DNA of 50,619 nucleotides. Source: Acidimicrobiia bacterium (lineage in GTDB: Bacteria > Actinomycetota > Acidimicrobiia > Spongiisociales > UBA5794). Shown piece by piece: positions 17,042 to 23,973 of the stretch (positions within the stretch are counted from its first letter, which is position 1; the number at the start of each line of letters is the position of its first letter). The notes below the pieces were generated by a model that saw nothing but the letters and a program-made list of their open reading frames with translations, had not been told where the DNA came from and did not search any database. Position numbers and translations under genes: made by a program. The stretch covers positions 1 through 50,619 of the forward strand of contig JANTHO010000012.1 of assembly GCA_024762335.1 (NCBI GenBank), read 5' to 3'.

Positions 17042-18168
17042 GAGAGGCTCCCGGAGCAAATCTCGACCTCGGTTCCTTCCCCGGGGGTGCTGTCGATGTT
17101 GACGAAACCGCCTACGGCTTCCATACGGGACCGGAGCGAGTGGCGCAGACCGCGACCCTCCTCGACGGCGGCCGGGGAGAAACCGACTCCCCGGTCCCGG
17201 ATGTAGATGTGGATCCGCCCGTCCCTGACCTCGGCATAGAGGTTGATCAGCGGTGCCCCGGAGTGGCGAGCTGCGTTGGTCAGCGCTTCGCGGGTCGCGT
17301 CCACCGCGGCGGCAACCGGCGGTGTCAACGGTGTGTCTTCGCGAATCACCACCCGGATCTCGATCCCATACAACTCCTCGATCTCGTCCCGGACGGCCAA
17401 CAGGGAGGCCTCGAAGCCGCCCGTATCCGAATTCCTGAACCTGGTGATCAACCGATCCACAGACCGCTCTTCGCTTCGAACGAGGAACCGGACACGCTCC
17501 GGATCGTCCGCATCGGTCCGAATGACCTGGAGCGTCTGGAGGACGGAGTCGTGGAGTTCGTTGGCCAGAGCCAGCCGCTCCTCCTGGCGGGCTCGTTCGG
17601 ACCGTTCCTCCTCGAGAGCGGCTTCGGCTTCCCTCCGTCGAGCGTCGTTGCGTCGGAGCGTGTCGATCGTCCACCCGAAGATGACGGCGTAGACGATGAA
17701 CACGAACGCCCCCGTTGTCGCGACGAGCGAGCGGCCGGACAGGAGGAACCCGATGATCTGCTGGACGGCGAGGACGATCGCTGAGGCAACGGCGAGGCGC
17801 ATCCCGCCGGCGAAGGCCGCGACGGCGAGCCATGAGATCGGGTACCCACCGTGGAAGAGTTCGCCGGCCCCGGAGACGAACGAAGCGCTCGCGACGAGCA
17901 AAGCAACGACGCCGTCGAGAACGGCGAACCTCCATGAGCGCATCGTCAGCGGAGTCCGGGCGGCACGAATCGTGATGAAGGTCCATCCGGCCGCCAGGAT
18001 CTCGGCCGCGGCGACGATCGCCAGGTTGGCCGCATCGTCGGTGAGCCACGTCACGACGACGAGCAGTGTCATCCAGACGAATCCGAGCACCCGGACGTAG
18101 AGGACGAGTTTGACGAGCGTCGTCTCGATCTGCGGTACCGGCGCTGCGGTTGGTTCGCTTGCGGTCAC
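17038..18168 (-). CDS. NarL-partner sensor histidine kinase
   Basis: A 376-residue membrane sensor kinase. Five or six hydrophobic segments (about 20-165) form an integral membrane sensor without a large external domain. A coiled linker (170-200) leads to the HisKA_3-like helix with phospho-acceptor His206 (NELHDSVLQTL). The ATPase domain has the N-box NAARHSGA and the G-box DRGVGFSP. It should phosphorylate the overlapping response regulator. GTG 18168 is preceded by TACGGT and a 6-nt spacer with no ribosome-binding site. The signal is unknown; small polytopic sensors often sense the membrane itself. Confidence 0.9.
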   Translation of the reverse strand: MTASEPTAAPVPQIETTLVKLVLYVRVLGFVWMTLLVVVTWLTDDAANLAIVAAAEILAAGWTFITIRAARTPLTMRSWRFAVLDGVVALLVASASFVSGAGELFHGGYPISWLAVAAFAGGMRLAVASAIVLAVQQIIGFLLSGRSLVATTGAFVFIVYAVIFGWTIDTLRRNDARRREAEAALEEERSERARQEERLALANELHDSVLQTLQVIRTDADDPERVRFLVRSEERSVDRLITRFRNSDTGGFEASLLAVRDEIEELYGIEIRVVIREDTPLTPPVAAAVDATREALTNAARHSGAPLINLYAEVRDGRIHIYIRDRGVGFSPAAVEEGRGLRHSLRSRMEAVGGFVNIDSTPGEGTEVEICSGSLS

Positions 18169-18174
18169 GGTGTA

Positions 18175-18180
18175 ACCGTA
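18175..18180 (-). promoter_or_regulatory. -10 box for the kinase-regulator operon
   Basis: TACGGT on the minus strand, 6 nt before the GTG start; probable leaderless transcript. Confidence 0.5.
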
Positions 18181-18210
18181 CCGCGGCGACCGGCCCCGGG
18201 CGACCGTACA

Positions 18211-19071
18211 TCAGACGTTGCGCAGCTCCTCCACGAGGGGTGCGAAGGCGTCCAACTTCGCTAGAACCTCGTCCGGCGAGCGCGACGGGACGGGGAGAAC
18301 GGCTCGCTCAACGCCGAGATCCGCGAGGTCTCGGAGCGTATCGCCGTCGGCCCGTGCCCCGAATACGCCGATGGTCAGCGAGCCGGGGTTGCGGCCGGCT
18401 GCCACCATCGCCGCGCGTAGACCGTCGAGTTTTGTGGCGAACTCGTGGCGCCCGGCGATGGGCATCCAGCCGTCACAGAACTCCGCAATGTCTCGGAACG
18501 TCTTCGGTCCGGCGCCGCCTCCGAGCACGATCGGCGGATGAGGCTTCTGCACGGGCTTCGGCCACGACCACGAAGGCTCGAAGTCAACGTGGTCGCCGTG
18601 ATACTCGGCGACGTCGTGTGTCCAGATCTCCTTCATCGCCAACACTCGCTCGCGCAGGACGGCCCGCCGTTCGAGGTACGCGACGCCGTGATCCGCCAAC
18701 TCCTCCTTGTTCCATCCGTAGCCAATGCCGAAGATGACCCGTCCGCCGGAGATGACGTCGAGGGATGCAACTTCCTTGGCGAGCCAGATCGGGTCGCGCT
18801 GGGCGACGAGTGTGATGCCCGTGCCGAGGATCAGCCGCTCCGTGGTCGCGGCGATGGCTGCAAGGGCCACGAACTGGTCGTGGGTACGCCAGTACATCTC
18901 GGGGAGGGGCGGAGCTCCGGGAGTGCCGCCCCACGGCGTCGTGCGCGAGGTCGGGATGTGGCTGTGCTCGGGGAGCCAGAGGGATTCGAACCCCCGCTCC
19001 TCGACGGCCCGGCCGAGATCGACCGGTTGGATCGTCGTGTCTGTGGCGAAGATGGAGATACCGATGTGCAT
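18211..19071 (-). CDS. LLM-class F420-dependent oxidoreductase
   Basis: A 286-residue TIM-barrel flavin/F420 oxidoreductase of the luciferase-like superfamily. Typical motifs are ISIFATD at the N-terminus, VEERGFESLWLPEHSH (residues about 24-40), LGTGITLVAQRDP, SLDVISGGRVIFGIGYGWN and PPIVLGGGAG. In actinobacteria such proteins usually use F420. Substrate unknown. ATG 19071 is chosen over the upstream frame start because the fold begins there and a TAGCCT box lies 8 nt before it. Divergent from a second LLM gene across a large palindrome. Confidence 0.88.
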   Translation of the reverse strand: MHIGISIFATDTTIQPVDLGRAVEERGFESLWLPEHSHIPTSRTTPWGGTPGAPPLPEMYWRTHDQFVALAAIAATTERLILGTGITLVAQRDPIWLAKEVASLDVISGGRVIFGIGYGWNKEELADHGVAYLERRAVLRERVLAMKEIWTHDVAEYHGDHVDFEPSWSWPKPVQKPHPPIVLGGGAGPKTFRDIAEFCDGWMPIAGRHEFATKLDGLRAAMVAAGRNPGSLTIGVFGARADGDTLRDLADLGVERAVLPVPSRSPDEVLAKLDAFAPLVEELRNV

Positions 19072-19079
19072 GGCCCCCG

Positions 19080-19085
19080 AGGCTA
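19080..19085 (-). promoter_or_regulatory. -10 box for the LLM gene
   Basis: TAGCCT on the minus strand, 8 nt before the ATG. Confidence 0.45.
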
Positions 19086-19099
19086 GCGCCCACCCCCGA

Positions 19100-19213
19100 C
19101 ACGAACCCAGGGTTCTCTGCGCCCTATTTGGCGTCCCGGGCCCGCGGTTCACGAGGCTCTCCATACCGCGGGCCCGGGACCGCGTATACAACGCAGAGAA
19201 CCCTGGGTTCGTG
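19100..19213. repeat. Large palindromic element, copy A
   Basis: Perfect 22-nt outer arms (19100-19121 and 19192-19213) and perfect 15-nt inner arms (19133-19147 and 19166-19180) surround an 18-nt loop (19148-19165). Between outer and inner arms lies an asymmetric 11-nt spacer, CCCTATTTGGC on the left and CGCGTATACAA on the right. Each outer arm holds the dyad GAACCC-N-GGGTTC. It lies between divergent LLM genes and ends 6 nt before the -10 box of the right-hand one. Related copies are at 23905, 29908 and 50429. Confidence 0.95.
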
Positions 19214-19219
19214 ACGTTC

Positions 19220-19225
19220 TACGAT
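19220..19225 (+). promoter_or_regulatory. -10 box for the second LLM gene
   Basis: TACGAT, 6 nt before ATG 19232; probable leaderless start. Confidence 0.5.
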
Positions 19226-19231
19226 TGGGGG

Positions 19232-20146
19232 ATGGAGAACAATGGACGACCGCTCGCCGTCGGAGTGCAACTACCCGAGATCGAACGACCGGTCCGGTGG
19301 CCGGAACTGCGGGACATGGCTCTCGCGATCGAAGACCTCGGGTTCGATTCGATCTGGATCGGGGACCACCTGCTGTATCACACTCCGGATGGACCGGCCG
19401 GACCGTGGGAGGCCTGGTCGATGCTTGCGGCGCTTGGTGCCGTCACCGACCGGGTGCTTCTCGGGCCGCTCGTCGCGGCTACGAGTTTCCACAGTCCGGC
19501 GATGTTGGCGAAGAAGGCAACGACCGTGGACGAGATCTCCGACGGCCGGCTCGTCCTCGGTCTCGGAGCCGGGTGGAACGAGGTGGAGTATCGGGCTTAC
19601 GGCTATCCGTTCGACCACCGGGCCTCCCGGTTCGAAGAAGCGTTCACGATCATCCGCACACTGTTGAGAGATGGCGAGATCGACTTCGACGGCCGCTACT
19701 ACACGGCTCGCGACTGTCAGCTCGTTCCCCGAAGTCGACCCGAAGGACCGCCGATCATGATCGGCTCCATCGGGCCGCGTGTGCTGGAGGCAACACTCCC
19801 GCACGTCGATCTCTGGAACACATGGCACGCCTGGCACGGCAACACCCCTGAGGGATTCGCCCGGCTGAACGGGACGATCGACGAAGCCGCACGTGCCGTC
19901 GGCAGGAATCCGTCGGAAATCGGAAGAACGACCGCCCTCTACTGGCAGTTCGAAGGCGGTGTGGGTCGTCGGCAGGGTGATGAGGAGCAACACTCGGCGG
20001 CACCTCGATCAGGGTCACCGGCCGAGCTGGCCGAAGTGTTGCGATCACTGGCCGCCCTCGGGGCGTCGCACGTCCAGCTGGTCCTCGATCCGATCACGGC
20101 GGCGTCGGTTGAACAGGCGTCGCGGGCGCTCGAACTTCTCGACTGA
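19232..20146 (+). CDS. LLM-class F420-dependent oxidoreductase
   Basis: A 304-residue luciferase-like oxidoreductase. The motifs GVQLPEIERP, DLGFDSIWIGDHLLY, LLGPLVAATSFHSPAMLAKKA, DGRLVLGLGAGWNEVEY and PPIMIGSIGPRVL show the TIM-barrel flavin/F420 fold. The spacing is like F420-dependent glucose-6-phosphate dehydrogenase relatives, but the substrate is unknown. The frame is open for 170 codons upstream through the palindrome and the opposite LLM gene; the chosen ATG is where homology-like sequence begins and follows a TACGAT box. It shares only general fold motifs with the divergent neighbour. Confidence 0.88.
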   Translation: MENNGRPLAVGVQLPEIERPVRWPELRDMALAIEDLGFDSIWIGDHLLYHTPDGPAGPWEAWSMLAALGAVTDRVLLGPLVAATSFHSPAMLAKKATTVDEISDGRLVLGLGAGWNEVEYRAYGYPFDHRASRFEEAFTIIRTLLRDGEIDFDGRYYTARDCQLVPRSRPEGPPIMIGSIGPRVLEATLPHVDLWNTWHAWHGNTPEGFARLNGTIDEAARAVGRNPSEIGRTTALYWQFEGGVGRRQGDEEQHSAAPRSGSPAELAEVLRSLAALGASHVQLVLDPITAASVEQASRALELLD

Positions 20147-20217
20147 GAATCGACTTTCGACCCTGGCCGGTTCTGTTCTGAACCGGCAGGCTGGGGGTGG
20201 CGAATCGGAGCGGCACC

Positions 20218-20910
20218 ATGTGTTTCTCACCTGAAGTCGATCTCGCTGCCGGACTCGTTATCGGAGCGATCGGGATTGATGCCCTGCGACACGTGGACAA
20301 TCGGAGGGATGTGGCGATCGCCTCCGTTCCCGTCGTGCTCGGCGCACACCAGTTGATCGAGTCGGTCGTCTGGGGAGGCCTGCAGGGACGGGTACCCGAG
20401 GTTGCGGGCGAAGTTGCACTCGTCGCCTATCTCGTCATCGCTCTGGGCGTCGTCCCGGTGCTGGTTCCGTGGGCGGTGAAACAGACCGAACGGGATCCAC
20501 GGCGAAGATCGATGATGACGCCGTTCGTTGTGCTCGGTGTCGTCGTCGCGGCCGTCCTCGTTTTCTCTCTCGCCGACGCCCCGTACGGGGCCAGTATCGG
20601 AGGACGATACGTTTCCTATAGCGTCGTCGTGATCGGCGGCGGAGTCACTGCAGGAGCGTACGCCGTGGCGGTATGCGTTCCGTTGCTGCTGTCTTCGTCG
20701 AACATTCTTCGGGTGTTCGGGGTCTTCAACGCGATCGCGTTCTTCGCGCTCTCGACGCTCCTTGTGACCGGGTTGATCTCCCTCTGGTGCGTCTGGGCTG
20801 CCGTCTCGAGCATCGTGATCGTCCGCTACCTCCACGGATGGTCAATCGCCGAAGAGCCGTCGCGGACAGGCGCGAGGCCCGTCGATCGGCTCAACGGCAG
20901 ACACGTGTAG
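20218..20910 (+). CDS. DUF6629-like membrane protein
   Basis: A 230-residue protein with about seven hydrophobic segments. Its start, MCFSPEVDLAAGLVIGAIG followed by DALRHV, matches a family I remember as DUF6629 (MCFS... proteins), whose function is unknown. HQLIESVVWG near residue 45 has a conserved-looking His and Glu. A GTG 21 nt upstream is possible, but the family normally begins MCFS. GGAG lies 8 nt before the ATG. It is followed 10 nt later by the EamA transporter, but that gene has its own -10 box. Confidence 0.7.
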   Translation: MCFSPEVDLAAGLVIGAIGIDALRHVDNRRDVAIASVPVVLGAHQLIESVVWGGLQGRVPEVAGEVALVAYLVIALGVVPVLVPWAVKQTERDPRRRSMMTPFVVLGVVVAAVLVFSLADAPYGASIGGRYVSYSVVVIGGGVTAGAYAVAVCVPLLLSSSNILRVFGVFNAIAFFALSTLLVTGLISLWCVWAAVSSIVIVRYLHGWSIAEEPSRTGARPVDRLNGRHV

Positions 20911-20913
20911 CGT
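20908..20913 (+). promoter_or_regulatory. -10 box for the EamA transporter
   Basis: TAGCGT overlapping the preceding stop codon, 7 nt before ATG 20921. Confidence 0.45.
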
Positions 20914-20920
20914 TCCTCGA

Positions 20921-21817
20921 ATGCACGCCAAGGTCCTCACAGCGCTCGTCGCCGCATCCGCCGGTTGGGGCATGGCGGGCGTGGGGACGCGATTCGTGTT
21001 TTCAGAGGGGGTATCGACCTTCACCGTCGTGATCGCGAGAAGCGTCATGGCGACGCTGGCGGTGTTGACGATCGCGCTCATTCATCGAGAGAGGGTCTCC
21101 CGTCGGGCGTGGATGGACGGATCGATTATCGGGGTGCTTCGGGTCGGATTCGTTCCTGCGTTGTTCATCTCGTCGCTGCAGTACATCTCGGCCGGTGTTG
21201 AAGGGATCTTCATCACACTCATTCCGGCCACAACGGCGGCGATGGCGGCGGCGATGCTCGGCGAGAAGCTCGATAGAAGACAGGTCACGGGTCTCGCGAT
21301 CGGCCTTCTCGGAACACTCTTGATCGTCTCGTCTGGTGATTCGGGAATTGCCGGGGACGGAGGCGATGTTCGTGTCGGCGCGATGTTTGCTCTCGGCGGT
21401 GTGATGGCGGGCGCGATGAGTGGCGTGCTCAGCCGCAAGTATGCCCCCCGACATCAGACGACGGAGCTCGCAGTCCCGATGTTCGTAGTCGGCTCGGTCG
21501 TCGCCGTCGTGCTCGGATACCTCCTGAGGGATGTCGACTTCGTGAGCGTCTCCACCGTTTCTTGGGTGGTTCTGATTGCCCTCGGTCTCGGGAGCACATT
21601 CCTCCCCTTCTTCGCGACACTCTTCGCGTCGCGGCACACATCGGCTGCGCGGGTTGCTCTCACGGGATACGTCGCTCCGGTGATCGGTGTGATCGCCGGT
21701 GTGGTTCTGCTCGGAGAGGTATTGACCGTGACGATCGTCATCGGCGCCTGCCTCGCGCTGATCGGTGTCGTCGCCGTCGGAAGGGTCCGTCGGCCGGACC
21801 TCGTCACTACCACGTAG
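20921..21817 (+). CDS. EamA/DMT-family transporter
   Basis: A 298-residue protein with ten hydrophobic helices arranged as two EamA repeats (about 5-140 and 152-292). Typical marks are ASAGWGMAGVGTRFVF, ALIPATTAAMAAAMLGEKL-like text ending the first repeat and VALTGYVAPVIGVIAGVVLLGE in the second. Members export amino acids, nucleosides or other metabolites; the substrate cannot be told. Convergent with another EamA protein (RarD type). Confidence 0.87.
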   Translation: MHAKVLTALVAASAGWGMAGVGTRFVFSEGVSTFTVVIARSVMATLAVLTIALIHRERVSRRAWMDGSIIGVLRVGFVPALFISSLQYISAGVEGIFITLIPATTAAMAAAMLGEKLDRRQVTGLAIGLLGTLLIVSSGDSGIAGDGGDVRVGAMFALGGVMAGAMSGVLSRKYAPRHQTTELAVPMFVVGSVVAVVLGYLLRDVDFVSVSTVSWVVLIALGLGSTFLPFFATLFASRHTSAARVALTGYVAPVIGVIAGVVLLGEVLTVTIVIGACLALIGVVAVGRVRRPDLVTTT

Positions 21818-21882
21818 CCGGTTCCGGGCTCACCGGTCTCTACCCAGGACGATCCGATGGTGTCCGGGATGCACTCCCCGGA

Positions 21883-22776
21883 TCAGCTGGCGTCGAGGTG
21901 CGACGCGGCGCGCAAGATGCGTACATTGTCGGTCGTATAGATGGCGAGAGCGATCCATACGAGGACGAATCCGAGCCACTCGCCGGGTGCGACGACTTCG
22001 CCGTAGATGACCACGCCGACGAGGAGCTGCAAGGTCGGCGCGAGATATTGAAGGATGCCGAGCGTCGACAGGGGAATCCGCTTTGCGGCAGCTCCGAAGA
22101 GGAGGAGTGGGAAGATCGTGACGGCGCCGGCAGTGATCAATAGGACCGTCGTCGACGGCGACGTGCCGAGGAATCCCGTCCCATCACGAGCGAGCACGAT
22201 GAGAAAGACGGCCGCGGGAGCCGCGATGAATGCTGTCTCCATGAACAGGCCCTCGAACGTCGGCGCCGCAGACACGCGCTTCTTCAACAGTCCGTACGTG
22301 CCGAAGGAGAACGCGAGGACGAGGGAGATCCACGGCAGGGCGCCGACGAGGATGGTCATCACGGCGACCCCCACCGTCGCGACGGCGATGGCCACACGCT
22401 GCGCTGCGCTCAGATGTTCGCGGAGGATGATGACACCGAGCGCAACGGAGACGAGCGGATTGATGAAGTATCCGAGAGAAGCATCAACGATGTGCCCTGC
22501 CGTGATGGCCCACACGAACACGCCCCAGTTGACTGCGAGCAGGAGGCCGGCAACCAGCGCAGTGATCGCCGTGTCTCGCGAGCGATACGCGCTGCGAAGG
22601 ATCGAAAGACGCCCACGGCCGACGATGATGAGGAACAGCAGCGGTACCGACCAGACGATCCGATGGGCGAGGAGTTCGAGTGCCGGGACGAAGTCGAGGG
22701 TTTTCCAGAAGATCGGGATGATGCCCCAGAAGACGTAGGCCGCCACGGCCAGCCAGATTCCCTTTCGTTGCTCCAA
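21883..22776 (-). CDS. rarD: RarD-type EamA transporter
   Basis: A 297-residue DMT-superfamily protein with about ten helices. The N-terminus KGIWLAVAAYVFWGIIPIFWK and the motif LAHRIVWSVPLLFLI are characteristic of RarD (chloramphenicol-sensitive protein) proteins, as is YLAPTLQLLVGVVIYGE near the end. The start codon is TTG (22774-22776), supported by GAAGGGGA 5-6 nt upstream and by the family N-terminus; no ATG fits. The transported compound is unknown. Confidence 0.88.
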   Translation of the reverse strand: MEQRKGIWLAVAAYVFWGIIPIFWKTLDFVPALELLAHRIVWSVPLLFLIIVGRGRLSILRSAYRSRDTAITALVAGLLLAVNWGVFVWAITAGHIVDASLGYFINPLVSVALGVIILREHLSAAQRVAIAVATVGVAVMTILVGALPWISLVLAFSFGTYGLLKKRVSAAPTFEGLFMETAFIAAPAAVFLIVLARDGTGFLGTSPSTTVLLITAGAVTIFPLLLFGAAAKRIPLSTLGILQYLAPTLQLLVGVVIYGEVVAPGEWLGFVLVWIALAIYTTDNVRILRAASHLDAS

Positions 22777-22906
22777 GGCTTCCCCTTCTCGTAGCCCACC
22801 AGTGTCGCAGACGCCGGGTGCTTGCCGATTCTGCGGTCGAGCCGGCGGCCGTGTTCCAAATCGTTGGAGAGCGACACGACGATGCCGCCACGGACGCGGG
22901 AAGCCC

Positions 22907-22912
22907 TATCGT
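22907..22912 (+). promoter_or_regulatory. -10 box for the P-loop protein gene
   Basis: TATCGT, 6 nt before ATG 22919; no ribosome-binding site in between. Confidence 0.5.
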
Positions 22913-22918
22913 CATGCC

Positions 22919-23881
22919 ATGTCCCAACTCATCGATACCCTGTTGCTCCTTGCGCTTCCCGCTTCGGGAAAGTCGGAGATTCGCCGATACCTCGAGCATC
23001 TTGATCCGGGGGTTGCCGCCGAGGACTTCCACCTCGGACCGACGACCCAGCTCGACGACTATCCGTACGTGCATCTGATGCGCCGGATCGACGAAGAGTT
23101 GACGGCGATGGATGAACCGCCGATCTACTGCGCCGACGCCGCTTCACCGTTCCTCGAGCAGCTGGATTGGGGGACACTCATCCACCTGCTGAACGAGGAC
23201 TATCGGTCGCTGGGTTCAGAGATGCCGCGACCGTCATCGGCGTCGTCATGGCTCTTCGGTCGCATGGACAACGCCCGGCGCGAGGTGGGTGCCGAGCCGA
23301 GCTTGGGGAAGTTGCCGATTCACACGCGGCAAGCTTTGGACGAGGCTCTTGATGATGAGTCCATGGCGATCTGGCACGATCTGTCGCAGACTGCATCGGG
23401 ATGGGTTCCGGGGAACACCGTTGTGATCGAGTTCGCCCGTGGCGGACCCGCCGGGGCGTCGCTGCCACTCCCCGCCCCATACGGGTACCGGTATTCACTC
23501 GGCCAGCTGTCGGATGAGATCCGGTCTCGTTCGTCGATCCTGTTCGTATGGGTCACCCCGGAGGAGAGCCGGAGAAGGAACGAGGAGCGAGCGCGTCCGG
23601 GACGTGCGGGTGACGCTTCGATCCTGCACCACGGCGTTCCCGAGGCCGTGATGATGGGGGACTACGGGACCGACGATCTTCCGTGGCTCATCGAGCAGGG
23701 TGGGGGAAGTGTCGTGCGCGTTGGGGAAGGTGACGATGTCTCCGAGATTCCGGTCGCCGTGTTCGACAACCGGTCGGATCACACGTCGTTCCTACGGGCC
23801 GATCCGGACGAATGGCCGGTGTCGGCCGTCAAGGCGTTGCATGCGGAGCTCAAGTCAGCGCTCGATCGTCTCGTCCGCTGA
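22919..23881 (+). CDS. P-loop NTPase/kinase-like protein, unknown
   Basis: A 320-residue soluble protein. The P-loop LALPASGKSE puts Lys at residue 18, directly at the N-terminus as in small-molecule kinases. A later SILFVWVTPEESRRRNEERARPG resembles the lid region of such kinases. The central part is acidic and has no motif I can name. ATG 22919 is chosen because the P-loop strand starts there and a TATCGT box precedes it; the open frame upstream is not convincing. Function, including phosphate acceptor, is unknown. Half of a palindromic element follows 24 nt after the stop. Confidence 0.72.
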   Translation: MSQLIDTLLLLALPASGKSEIRRYLEHLDPGVAAEDFHLGPTTQLDDYPYVHLMRRIDEELTAMDEPPIYCADAASPFLEQLDWGTLIHLLNEDYRSLGSEMPRPSSASSWLFGRMDNARREVGAEPSLGKLPIHTRQALDEALDDESMAIWHDLSQTASGWVPGNTVVIEFARGGPAGASLPLPAPYGYRYSLGQLSDEIRSRSSILFVWVTPEESRRRNEERARPGRAGDASILHHGVPEAVMMGDYGTDDLPWLIEQGGGSVVRVGEGDDVSEIPVAVFDNRSDHTSFLRADPDEWPVSAVKALHAELKSALDRLVR

Positions 23882-23904
23882 TCCCCGGCGGCCGCTCGCT
23901 CATT

Positions 23905-23955
23905 CCGCGGGCCCGGGACGCCAAATAGGGCGCAGAGAACCCTGGGTTCGTGTCG
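23905..23955 (-). repeat. Palindromic element, half copy B
   Basis: These 51 nt are the exact reverse complement of the left half of copy D (50429-50479); positions 23905-23952 are also an exact match to the left half of copy A (19100-19147). Neither the partner arm nor the loop of A/D is present; the loop side instead continues with AATGAGCGAG on the minus strand, like the start of the loop of copy C (AATGAAAGGCG). It lies between the P-loop gene and the helicase gene, 3 nt before the helicase -10 box. Confidence 0.95.
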
Positions 23956-23958
23956 TGG

Positions 23959-23964
23959 TAGGGT
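23959..23964 (+). promoter_or_regulatory. -10 box for the helicase gene
   Basis: TAGGGT, 9 nt before ATG 23974, immediately after half copy B. Confidence 0.45.
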
Positions 23965-23973
23965 TGCGAACGT

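Noticed and set aside
17041-18211. Upstream extension of the response-regulator frame to 612 codons
   Set aside because: The extension is Arg-rich frame-shadow of the histidine kinase; the receiver domain starts at 17041 with an ATGA overlap.
19100-19213. Palindromes as integron attC sites
   Set aside because: Length and folding are similar to attC, but the ends lack the RYYYAAC/GTTRRRY cores, there is no cassette organisation and no integrase is seen.
19100-19213. Palindromes as simple transcription terminators
   Set aside because: Copy A lies between divergent genes and B before a promoter, where no terminator is needed, and no T-run follows any copy.
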